Assembly: GCA_022838965.1 (NCBI GenBank)
Contig: JALHDK010000029.1
Coordinates: 1 to 13,913, forward strand
Direction of reading: 5' to 3'
From: Actinomycetales bacterium
GTDB lineage: Bacteria; Actinomycetota; Actinomycetes; Actinomycetales; Actinomycetaceae
DNA length: 13,913 bases
Part shown: positions 6,407 through 13,070 of the stretch, in pieces
How the letters are laid out: each line of letters begins with the position of its first letter
Numbering within the stretch: position 1 is the first letter of the stretch
Notes under the pieces: generated by a model
What the model was told of the DNA's origin: nothing
The model's database searches: none
Seen by the model: the letters and a program-made list of their open reading frames with translations, nothing else
Made by a program: the position numbers and the translations under genes

Positions 6407-6412
6407 ATTTTA
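6407..6412 (-). promoter_or_regulatory. Candidate -10 element (TAAAAT) for the DUF3117 gene
   Basis: Read on the minus strand, TAAAAT is a strong TANNNT match and an AT-rich island in very GC-rich surroundings. No clear -35 hexamer is found 16-18 nt upstream. The predicted leader is about 44 nt. Confidence 0.5.
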
Positions 6413-6451
6413 TGCCACGGGCCGCGCACGCGCGGCGCAGGGGCCGGCAGG

Positions 6452-7231
6452 TCAGGAGGCGTCGGCGTCCCCGGTCTCCGCGAGCAGGGCCGCCTCGATG
6501 ATCCGGTTGTGACCGTCGGTGACCGCCCGGATCGCCTCCTCCGCCGTGTCGACGAGGGTGATGAGCTCCAGATCAAGCGCGGAGATCTTGCCGCCCTCCA
6601 TCATGCTCGTTGCGAGCCAGTCGATGAGTCCACCCCAGTAGTCACGCCCCACGAGCACCACGGCGAAGGACTGGACCTTGTGCGTCTGCACCAGCGTCAG
6701 GGCCTCGAAGAGCTCGTCGAGCGTGCCGAATCCGCCCGGCAGAACAATGAAGCCAGTGGAGTACTTCACGAACATCGTCTTCCGGACGAAGAAGTACCGG
6801 AAGTTGATGCCCAGGTCGACCCACTGGTTCATGCCCTGCTCGTGGGGAAGCTCGATGCCCAGGCCCACGGACACCCCGCCGGCCTGGCTCGCGCCCCTGT
6901 TGGCCGCCTCCATCACGCCCGGTCCGCCACCGGTGATGACCGCGAAGCCCGCCTCCACCGCTCTCCGGCCGATCTCGCGGCCGAGCCGGTACTCCTCCGT
7001 GTGCGGCGCGGTCCGCGCCGATCCGAACACGGAGACCGCCGGTCCGATGTCCGCCAGCGCCCCGAAACCCTCGACGAACTCCGCCTGGATGCGCATGACC
7101 CGCCACGGGTCCGTGTGCAGCCAGTCGGTGTCCACCTGCGGTTGCAGCAGCCGGGTGTCGGTGGTTTCCTTCGGGATCTGGCGCCCGCGCAGGACCACCG
7201 GTCCCTTCCTGTAGGTGGCTCTCTGTGCCAT
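6452..7231 (-). CDS. LOG-family (TIGR00730) Rossmann-fold protein, cytokinin riboside phosphoribohydrolase-like
   Basis: A 259-residue protein with the two hallmark motifs of the 'lysine decarboxylase-like'/LOG family: GGGPGVMEAANRGA (101-114) and PGGFGTLDELFEALT (165-179). The Arg-containing segment NFRYFFVRKTMF (143-154) lies between them. LOG enzymes hydrolyse nucleoside 5'-monophosphates, including cytokinin ribotides, to free base and ribose-5-phosphate. The ~55-residue N-terminal extension with KGPVVLRGRQIPKETTDTRL makes it longer than plant LOG or Rv1205 and fits the longer bacterial subtype. Older lysine-decarboxylase labels for the family are not supported. The ATG lies 2 nt after the dapE stop with GGAAGG (7238-7243) 6 nt away, so the two are coupled. 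The substrate here is unproven. Confidence 0.88.
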   Translation of the reverse strand: MAQRATYRKGPVVLRGRQIPKETTDTRLLQPQVDTDWLHTDPWRVMRIQAEFVEGFGALADIGPAVSVFGSARTAPHTEEYRLGREIGRRAVEAGFAVITGGGPGVMEAANRGASQAGGVSVGLGIELPHEQGMNQWVDLGINFRYFFVRKTMFVKYSTGFIVLPGGFGTLDELFEALTLVQTHKVQSFAVVLVGRDYWGGLIDWLATSMMEGGKISALDLELITLVDTAEEAIRAVTDGHNRIIEAALLAETGDADAS

Positions 7232-7233
7232 GG

Positions 7234-8298
7234 TCAACCTTCCAGCCAGGCCTGCAACGCCGTGGAGCAGGCACGGATCTGTGCGATGGGACAGCGCTCG
7301 TCGTCGGCATGGGCGAGCAGGGGGTCCCCGGGGCCGAAATTGACCGCCGGCACGCCGAGTTCGGCGAACCGCGCGACGTCCGTCCAGCCCAGCTTGGGGA
7401 ACACCCCGGCACCCGTGTGGGCGGCGAGGGCGTCCACGAGACTCCCGACCACGGGATGGTCGAGGTGCGGCCGCGCGCCGGCGGCGGCGTCGACGACGAC
7501 GACCTCCGCCTCCGGAAGGAGCGCCCGCACGTGGGCGGTGGCGTCGGCCACGCCCCGGTCCGGCGCGAATCGGTAATTGACCGTCACGACGCACTCGTCC
7601 GGAATCATGTTGTGGGCGATCCCCCCTCGGATCGCCACCACACTCAGCGACTCGCGGAACACCAGGCCCTCGACGTCGGCCTCCCGGGGCGGGTGGTCGC
7701 TGATCCGCTGCACCAGGGGGGCGGCGGCGTGGATCGCGTTCCTGCCGCGCCACGGTCGGGCACTGTGGGCGGTGACGCCGGTGGTGCGGACCTCCAGCAG
7801 GGCCGTCCCGTTGCACCCTCCCTCGACCATGCCTCCGGTGGGCTCGCCCAGGATGGCCAGGTCCGCCGCGAGCCACCGCGGATGGCGGCGGACGAGCCGT
7901 CCCAGGCCGTTGCGCTCCGCTCCCACCTCCTCCTGGTCGTAGAAGACGAAGGTCACGTCCCACGCGGGGTCACGGAGCGTCGCAGCGAGGTGGAGCGCGA
8001 CGGCGACACCCCCCTTCATGTCGACCGTGCCGCGGCCCCAGAGCTCATCGCCGATGAGCCGTGTCGGGAGGGTGCCCTGCACCGGGACGGTGTCGAGGTG
8101 CCCCGCCAGCACCACCCGCCGCGGTCGGCCGAGCTGCGTGCGCGCCAGGACGGCGTCGCCGTCGCGCACCACCTCGAGGTGCGGGGCGGCGCGCAGCGTC
8201 TCCTCGATCTCGTCCGCCAGGACGCGCTCCTCGCCGGAGACCGACGGGATGTCGCAGATCCTCGCCGTGAGCGCCACCAGGTCCCGGACATCGAGCAT
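7234..8298 (-). CDS. dapE: Succinyl-diaminopimelate desuccinylase (M20 family)
   Basis: A 354-residue M20 metallopeptidase-fold enzyme. Metal and catalytic residues are in place: AGHLDTVP (H67, D69), GRGTVDMKGG (bridging D93), YDQEEVG (catalytic E123 and ligand E124), GEPT (E152) and LAHADDE (H330). The dimerisation lid begins near GTALLEVRTTGVTAHSARP (164-182). The length and these motifs match the actinobacterial DapE subfamily. It removes succinate from N-succinyl-LL-2,6-diaminopimelate in the lysine and peptidoglycan-precursor pathway. Other dap genes are not in the window. It sits 10 nt after lpdA and 2 nt before the LOG gene in a three-gene unit. An ArgE or generic M20 deacylase cannot be fully excluded. 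Confidence 0.9.
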   Translation of the reverse strand: MLDVRDLVALTARICDIPSVSGEERVLADEIEETLRAAPHLEVVRDGDAVLARTQLGRPRRVVLAGHLDTVPVQGTLPTRLIGDELWGRGTVDMKGGVAVALHLAATLRDPAWDVTFVFYDQEEVGAERNGLGRLVRRHPRWLAADLAILGEPTGGMVEGGCNGTALLEVRTTGVTAHSARPWRGRNAIHAAAPLVQRISDHPPREADVEGLVFRESLSVVAIRGGIAHNMIPDECVVTVNYRFAPDRGVADATAHVRALLPEAEVVVVDAAAGARPHLDHPVVGSLVDALAAHTGAGVFPKLGWTDVARFAELGVPAVNFGPGDPLLAHADDERCPIAQIRACSTALQAWLEG

Positions 8299-8308
8299 GG
8301 TGTCACCC

Positions 8309-9763
8309 TCACCGGCCAGGTCCGGGCGCGGCGTGCAGCGTCCGCGCCGCCTCGGCGAGGGAACCGGTGAGCGACGGGTAGATCGTGAAGGCGTTCGCCA
8401 CCTGGTCGACCGTGAGCCGGTTCGAGACGGCGAGCGTCAGCGGGAAGATCAGCTCCCCGGCACGTGGCGCCACGACCACCCCGCCGAGCACGACGCCGGA
8501 GGAGCGGTCCGAGAACACCTTGATGAAGCCCTCCCGGATGCCGAGCATCTTCGCGCGCGGGTTGCGCGCGATGGGGAGGCGGGTGATCGCGCCGTCCACC
8601 TCGCCCTCCCGGATCGCCCGTTCGGACACTCCGATCGTCGCGATCTCCGGCGCGGTGAAGATGTTCGCCGCCACCGCGCGGATGTCCAGCGGAGCGACGG
8701 CGTCGCCCAGGGCGTGCCACATCGCGATGCGACCCTGCATGGCGGCGACGGAGGCGAGCGGCAGGACGCCGGTGCAGTCCCCGGCCGCGTAGACCCGGAA
8801 CGCCGTGGTCCGGGACACCCGGTCGACCACGACGTGCCCGGAGGGGGACAGCTCCACGCCCGCCTCCTCCAGTCCGATCCCAGCCGTGTTGGGGACCGCG
8901 CCGACCGCGACCAGGCAGTGCGACCCGGCGAGGATCCGCCCATCGGTGAGGGTCACCTGGACGCCGTCGTCCGTCCGGCGGACGGCTGCGGCGCGGGAAC
9001 GGGAGAGCACCACCATGCCGCGACGCCGGAACACCGCCTCGATGAGGTGGGCGGCCTCCTCGTCCTCTCCGGGGAGCACGCGTTCGCGGGAGGAGACCAG
9101 GGTGACCCGGGAGCCGAGGACGTTGTAGGCGCCGGCGAACTCCGCCCCGGTGACGCCCGAACCCACCACGATGAGGTGGTCGGGCAGCGTGTCGAGGGCG
9201 TACAGCTGCGTCCAGGTCATGATCCGCTCGCCATCGGGGCGGGCGTCCGGGAGGAGCCGTGGCGAGGCTCCCGTGGCGAGGAGGACGACCTCCGCCTCGA
9301 GCACGTGGTCGCCGTCCGCCGCGCTCACCACCACGTCCCGCACCCCCCGGTCGTGGTGCGGCGGGCCCAGCCGTCCCACGCCGTCGAGCAGGCGCACGCC
9401 CTCCGCGAGGAGCCGCGCCCGGATGTCCTCCGACTGCCGGGCCGCCAGCTCCAGCACCCGCCGGTTGACCACACCGAGATCCACGGTGAGACCCGTGCCC
9501 CCTGTCCGGATCCCCAGTTCGGCGGCACTCTCGGTGAGGGTCATCCACTCCGCCGTGGCGATCAGGGTCTTGGAGGGCACGACGTCGGTGAGGACGGCGG
9601 CCCCACCCAGGCCGCTGCGCTCCACGAGCGTGACGGAGGCGCCGAGCTGCCGGGCGACCAGCGCGGCCTCATAGCCTGCCGGTCCGCCCCCGATGACGAC
9701 GACGCGCGACCTGCGCCGTACGGACGACGCCCCCGCCACGCCCTCGACTGGTGATGGCCCCAC
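8309..9763 (-). CDS. lpdA: LpdA-like NAD(P)H:quinone reductase (dihydrolipoamide dehydrogenase superfamily without redox cysteines)
   Basis: A 484-residue two-dinucleotide-binding flavoprotein. The FAD motif is VIGGGPAGYEAA (about 23-34) and the NAD(P) motif VVGSGVTGAEFAG (199-211); the second FAD motif region is VYAAGDCTGVLPLA. True lipoamide dehydrogenases have GGTCLNVGCIPSK; here the aligned segment is GGAAVLTDVVPSK (53-65), so both redox cysteines are gone (A56, V61). The C-terminal His-Glu catalytic dyad is also not evident (YPSLTGSLAEAAR). This matches the M. tuberculosis LpdA/Rv3303c type, which reduces quinones rather than lipoamide. The GTG at 9763 is chosen because GGGAGA lies 8 nt upstream; a farther in-frame ATG at 10048 would overlap the divergent PNP gene. 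It is first gene of the lpdA-dapE-LOG unit. Confidence 0.88.
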   Translation of the reverse strand: MGPSPVEGVAGASSVRRRSRVVVIGGGPAGYEAALVARQLGASVTLVERSGLGGAAVLTDVVPSKTLIATAEWMTLTESAAELGIRTGGTGLTVDLGVVNRRVLELAARQSEDIRARLLAEGVRLLDGVGRLGPPHHDRGVRDVVVSAADGDHVLEAEVVLLATGASPRLLPDARPDGERIMTWTQLYALDTLPDHLIVVGSGVTGAEFAGAYNVLGSRVTLVSSRERVLPGEDEEAAHLIEAVFRRRGMVVLSRSRAAAVRRTDDGVQVTLTDGRILAGSHCLVAVGAVPNTAGIGLEEAGVELSPSGHVVVDRVSRTTAFRVYAAGDCTGVLPLASVAAMQGRIAMWHALGDAVAPLDIRAVAANIFTAPEIATIGVSERAIREGEVDGAITRLPIARNPRAKMLGIREGFIKVFSDRSSGVVLGGVVVAPRAGELIFPLTLAVSNRLTVDQVANAFTIYPSLTGSLAEAARTLHAAPGPGR

Positions 9764-9811
9764 GCGGGCATTCTCCCATGCGCTGACGCGCCTGGCAGGA
9801 GCGCACGGGAC

Positions 9812-9832
9812 GCCGCGCGCCGCATGCGCGGC
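9812..9832. repeat. Inverted repeat upstream of the PNP -10 element
   Basis: GCCGCGC (9812-9818) and GCGCGGC (9826-9832) are exact inverted repeats separated by 7 nt, ending 5 nt before the PNP -10. It lies in the 86-nt divergent lpdA/PNP spacer and could be an operator. Such repeats are also common by chance in DNA this GC-rich. Confidence 0.35.
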
Positions 9833-9837
9833 CGGAG

Positions 9838-9849
9838 TAGCGTGTCCGC
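9838..9849 (+). promoter_or_regulatory. Candidate leaderless promoter of the PNP gene (-10 TAGCGT)
   Basis: TAGCGT (9838-9843) is followed by exactly 6 nt and the ATG at 9850, and no Shine-Dalgarno precedes the ATG. This is the classical leaderless geometry and matches that at mrp. No -35 is evident. Confidence 0.55.
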
Positions 9850-10677
9850 ATGAGTGGCGCAGATCTCCTCTCGAGTCCGGATCCCATGGCGGTGGCCGCA
9901 CAGGCCGCCCGGACCATCGCCGCGCGCTCCGGCGTCCAGCGCCACGACGTGGCCCTCGTCCTCGGCTCGGGATGGGGTGGGGCGGCGGGCCAGCTCGGGG
10001 AGACGGTCTCGGTGATCCCGGCGGAGGAGGTGCCCGGCTTCTCGGCACCCGCGGTGGTCGGGCACGGCGGCCAGCTCACCTCGATCGCCGTGGGCGGCCG
10101 CCACGCCCTGGTGCTGGGGGCCCGCACCCACTTCTACGAGGGGAAGGGCGTGCGCGCGGTGGCCCATGCCGTCCGCACCGCGGCAGCCGCGGGCGCGCGT
10201 GTCATGGTGCTCACCAACGGATGCGGCAGCCTGCGGCCCGAGTGGATGCCGGGGACACCGGTGCTCATCTCCGACCACATCAACCTCACCGCGGCATCGC
10301 CGCTCGAAGGGGCGACGTTCGTTGACCTGACCGACCTCTACAGTTCGCGCCTCCGCGCCCTGGCGCGCACCGTGGACCCCTCGCTGGAGGAGGGCGTGTA
10401 CGTCCAGTTCCGGGGCCCGCACTACGAGACACCCGCCGAGGTCCAGATGGCCAGGAGGCTCGGCGGGGATCTGGTGGGCATGTCCACGGCACTCGAGGCG
10501 ATCGCCGCGCGGCACGCCGGGCTGGAGGTCCTCGGCATGTCCCTGGTCACCAACCACGCGGCAGGGATCTCCGCCACTCCCCTCTCCCACGAGGAGGTGC
10601 TCGAGGCGGGGCAGGCGGCTGCGCCGCGCCTCGCCACCCTCCTCGCCGCCATCACCCGCACCATCCTGGAGGACTGA
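9850..10677 (+). CDS. Purine nucleoside phosphorylase (trimeric PNP/MTAP type)
   Basis: A 275-residue PNP_UDP_1-family enzyme of the trimeric class. Phosphate-binding residues are in LVLGSGWGG (S40) and VVGHGGQL (H72), with ARTHFYEGKG (91-100) holding R92 and H94. The base and ribose site is formed by FRGPHYETPAEV (E193), LVGMSTALEA (M211) and SLVTNHAAG (N235). It phosphorolyses purine nucleosides to the free base and (deoxy)ribose-1-phosphate. Asn rather than Asp at the base-contact position favours 6-oxopurines (inosine, guanosine) over adenosine. M. tuberculosis deoD (Rv3307) is the likely ortholog and is also followed by pmmB (Rv3308). The gene appears leaderless. The mutase gene follows with a 1-nt gap, so its sugar-phosphate product is probably handed on. 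Confidence 0.93.
   Translation: MSGADLLSSPDPMAVAAQAARTIAARSGVQRHDVALVLGSGWGGAAGQLGETVSVIPAEEVPGFSAPAVVGHGGQLTSIAVGGRHALVLGARTHFYEGKGVRAVAHAVRTAAAAGARVMVLTNGCGSLRPEWMPGTPVLISDHINLTAASPLEGATFVDLTDLYSSRLRALARTVDPSLEEGVYVQFRGPHYETPAEVQMARRLGGDLVGMSTALEAIAARHAGLEVLGMSLVTNHAAGISATPLSHEEVLEAGQAAAPRLATLLAAITRTILED
10668..10673 (+). promoter_or_regulatory. Ribosome binding site of the mutase gene inside the PNP 3' end
   Basis: GGAGGA, a strong Shine-Dalgarno, is encoded within the last codons of the PNP gene and lies 5 nt before the GTG at 10679. It supports that GTG start and coupled translation of the pair. Confidence 0.7.
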
Positions 10678-10678
10678 C

Positions 10679-12370
10679 GTGTTCGACCGCGAGGCCGTGG
10701 AGGCCTGGATCGCTGACGACCCCGACGAGACCACCCGCTCCGAACTCACCACGCTGCTCGACGCCGCCTCCCGCGGTGACGAGGCCGCCGCGGCTGACGT
10801 CGCGGACCGTTTCGCGGGCTTCCTGCAGTTCGGCACGGCCGGGCTGCGTGGCGCGCTCGGCGCCGGCCCCAACCGCATGAATCGTGCGGTCGTCATCCGC
10901 GCCGCCGCCGGTCTGGCCTCGTGGCTCCGCGAGGCCGTGGGCCCGGGATTCACCGTCGTGATCGGCTGCGACGCCCGGTACGGTTCGGAGCAGTTCGCCC
11001 GGGACACCGCAGCGGTCATGACCGCTGCGGGCGGCCGGGCCATGCTGCTTCCTCCCCGCCAGCCCACCCCCCTGCTGGCGTTCGCCGTCCGGCACCTCGC
11101 CGCTGACGCGGGCGTCATGGTGACCGCCTCCCACAATCCGCCCCAGGACAACGGGTATAAGGTCTACCTGGGAGGGCGCGCGGTGACGGACTCCGGCCAG
11201 GGGGCCCAGATCGTGTCCCCCTACGACGCCCAGATCGCGGCCCACATCGCCGCGGTACCCCGCGTGGCCGAGGTGGCGCGCGCCGAGAGCGGCTGGAGCC
11301 ACCTCGGCGAGGAGATCCGTGAGGCCTACCTCGCCCGGCTCCGCGAGATCGTGCCCGACGGCCGCGCCGGGCGCCTCCGCATCGTCCAGACGTCAATGCA
11401 CGGCGTCGGGGGTGCGATGGTCCTGCGGGCGCTGAACGATGCGGGCTTCACGGACATCCACGTGGTCCCCGAGCAGGCCGAGCCGGATCCCGACTTCCCC
11501 ACGGTGGCTTTCCCCAACCCCGAGGAGCCCGGGGCGCTCGACCTCGCGTTCGCCCTCGCACGGGAGGTGGAGGCGGACATCATCATCGCCCAGGACCCGG
11601 ACGCCGACCGGTGCTCGGTGGCGATCCCGACGACGGACGGGTGGCGCCAGCTGTCCGGCGACGAGGTGGGCTGGCTCCTCGGCGAGCAGGCGGCGGCCCT
11701 CGCGGCCGCGGCCGGCACCGGCGTGCTCGCGTGCTCGATCGTCTCCTCACGCATGCTGGAGAAGATCGCCGCCGCCCATGGTCTGCCGCACCGCTACACC
11801 CTCACCGGCTTCAAGTGGATCTCGCGGGTGGAGGGCCTCGCCTTCGGGTACGAGGAGGCGCTTGGATACTGCGTCGACCCCGGCTACGTCCGCGACAAGG
11901 ACGGCATCTCCGCCGCCGTGCGGATCGCCTTCCTGGCGTCCCGGCTGCGCGACCAGGGTGACACCCTCGAGGACCTCCTCGACCGTCTCGCCTTCCAGCA
12001 CGGGGTGCACGCTACCGCGCCCCTCACCATCCGGGTGGAGGACCTCGACCGCATCACGCGCGCGATGGCATCCCTGCGGGCTGCGCCCCCAACCGAACTT
12101 GCGGGCTCGGAGATCGTGGAGGCGGCGGACCTCTCGACGGGGTGGCGCGGTCTGCCCCCGACGGACGCCCTCTACTACCTCACCGAGGCCGGAGACCGGG
12201 TGGTGGCACGTCCCTCCGGCACCGAACCGAAACTCAAGTGCTATCTCGAGTCGATCGTCCCGGTGCCGGAGGGAACGGGGCCCAGCACGCTCGGCGACGT
12301 CCGGGCGCAGGCACGTGCACGGGTGGAGGCCGTGAAACGCGACATGCAGGCCCTGATCGACCGGGCGTGA
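10679..12370 (+). CDS. pmmB: Alpha-D-phosphohexomutase family enzyme, PGM2/PmmB type; probable phosphopentomutase/phosphoglucomutase
   Basis: A 563-residue four-domain mutase. Conserved elements in order are FGTAGLRG (51-58), the phosphoserine loop VTASHNPPQDNGYK (148-161, active S151), the Mg2+ loop QDPDADRCS (305-313), the sugar-specificity regions TGFKW (376-380) and YEEALGY (391-397), and the phosphate-binding loop RPSGTEPK (511-518). GFKW and EEALGY with the long length place it in the PGM2 / PmmB subgroup rather than bacterial ManB or GlmM. Human PGM2 acts mainly on pentose phosphates. With PNP immediately upstream and deoC downstream, interconversion of (deoxy)ribose-1- and 5-phosphate is the best inferred role; phosphomannomutase or phosphoglucomutase activity is the alternative. 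The GTG start has a strong binding site 5 nt upstream. The stop codon lies in a 20-bp tandem repeat. Confidence 0.9.
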   Translation: MFDREAVEAWIADDPDETTRSELTTLLDAASRGDEAAAADVADRFAGFLQFGTAGLRGALGAGPNRMNRAVVIRAAAGLASWLREAVGPGFTVVIGCDARYGSEQFARDTAAVMTAAGGRAMLLPPRQPTPLLAFAVRHLAADAGVMVTASHNPPQDNGYKVYLGGRAVTDSGQGAQIVSPYDAQIAAHIAAVPRVAEVARAESGWSHLGEEIREAYLARLREIVPDGRAGRLRIVQTSMHGVGGAMVLRALNDAGFTDIHVVPEQAEPDPDFPTVAFPNPEEPGALDLAFALAREVEADIIIAQDPDADRCSVAIPTTDGWRQLSGDEVGWLLGEQAAALAAAAGTGVLACSIVSSRMLEKIAAAHGLPHRYTLTGFKWISRVEGLAFGYEEALGYCVDPGYVRDKDGISAAVRIAFLASRLRDQGDTLEDLLDRLAFQHGVHATAPLTIRVEDLDRITRAMASLRAAPPTELAGSEIVEAADLSTGWRGLPPTDALYYLTEAGDRVVARPSGTEPKLKCYLESIVPVPEGTGPSTLGDVRAQARARVEAVKRDMQALIDRA

Positions 12371-12401
12371 GCTCACTCCGGCGGGCGTGAACTCACTCCG
12401 G
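12362..12401. repeat. 20-bp tandem duplication spanning both stop codons of convergent mutase and deoC
   Basis: CGGGCGTGAGCTCACTCCGG (12362-12381) is repeated at 12382-12401 with one change (G12371 to A12391). Each copy contains a TGA on the plus strand and one on the minus strand. The mutase uses the TGA in copy 1 (12368-12370) and deoC the one in copy 2 (12393-12395), so the 22-nt gap between the genes is mostly duplicated DNA. Confidence 0.92.
12367..12396. terminator. Hairpin formed by the two repeat copies between mutase and deoC
   Basis: GTGAGCTCAC (12367-12376) is itself a perfect palindrome, so it can pair with its copy GTGAACTCAC (12387-12396). The result is a 10-bp stem with one mismatch and a 10-nt loop. 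It sits exactly over the two convergent gene ends and could be a bidirectional terminator, although no T-tract is present. Confidence 0.4.
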
Positions 12402-13046
12402 CAGTTCGGCGAGGATCGCGGCGGAGGCTGACAGCCCGAGCCGCGTCGCCCCGGCCTGGACCATGGCGAGTGCCGCCTCGGCCGTCCGGATGCCACCCGA
12501 GGCCTTGACGCCCAGGCGCCCGCCGACCGTCCTCGCCATCAGTTCAACGGCGTGCACCGACGCGCCCCCCATCGGGTGGAACCCCGTGGAGGTCTTCACG
12601 TACTCCGCCCCCGCGGCCTCCGCCCGCTCGCACGCAGCCACGATCTGGTCGTCGGTGAGCGCCGCGGACTCGATGATGACCTTGAGGAGGACCTCGGGGG
12701 GCAGTGCCTCACGCACCGCGCGAATGTCCGCCTCCACCGCGTCGAACCGTCCGGTGACGGCGTCCGACAGGTTGATCACCATGTCCACCTCCTGGGCGCC
12801 GTCCCGGGCGGCACGGGCGGCCTCGGCCGCCTTGATCTCGCTCTTGTGTGCGCCGGAGGGGAAGCCGCACACCGTGGCGATGACGACCTCGCCGGTGTCG
12901 GCGAGAGGCAGCTGACTCGGTGACACGCACACCGCCTTGACACCGAGGCGACGCGCCTCCGCCACGAGGGCGGCGACGTCGGCAGGCGTGGCCTCCGGCT
13001 TGAGGAGGGTGTGGTCGACAAGGGCGGCGAGTTCGGAACGCTTCAC
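12393..13046 (-). CDS. deoC: Deoxyribose-phosphate aldolase
   Basis: A 217-residue class I aldolase (DeoC/DERA). The catalytic residues are recognisable: D88 in [10 protein letters not shown], the Schiff-base lysine K151 in [10 protein letters not shown], and the proton-relay lysine K181 in [10 protein letters not shown]. The N-terminal [10 protein letters not shown] and the VCGFPSGAH segment are also typical. It splits 2-deoxyribose-5-phosphate into glyceraldehyde-3-phosphate and acetaldehyde, the last step of deoxynucleoside catabolism. The GTG at 13046 has AAGGAG (13052-13057) 5 nt upstream. It follows the peptidase-like gene by 24 nt and may be co-transcribed with it. It is convergent with the mutase whose product it would consume. 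Confidence 0.95.
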   Translation of the reverse strand: MKRSELAALVDHTLLKPEATPADVAALVAEARRLGVKAVCVSPSQLPLADTGEVVIATVCGFPSGAHKSEIKAAEAARAARDGAQEVDMVINLSDAVTGRFDAVEADIRAVREALPPEVLLKVIIESAALTDDQIVAACERAEAAGAEYVKTSTGFHPMGGASVHAVELMARTVGGRLGVKASGGIRTAEAALAMVQAGATRLGLSASAAILAELPE

Positions 13047-13070
13047 GGGGACTCCTTCAGTCTCGTGGGG

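Noticed and set aside
8018..9754. A 578-codon plus-strand frame opposite dapE and lpdA
   Set aside because: The composition is Arg/His/Asp-rich with no motif, and it lies antisense to two clear enzymes.
9764..10048. N-terminal extension of lpdA to an upstream ATG
   Set aside because: It would overlap the divergent PNP gene by almost 200 nt and adds Pro/Arg-rich residues before the FAD motif; the GTG at 9763 has a good ribosome binding site.
9562..11151. A 529-codon minus-strand frame opposite the PNP and mutase genes
   Set aside because: It is a shadow of conserved coding sequence; the Arg/Ser/Ala-rich translation has no recognisable domain.
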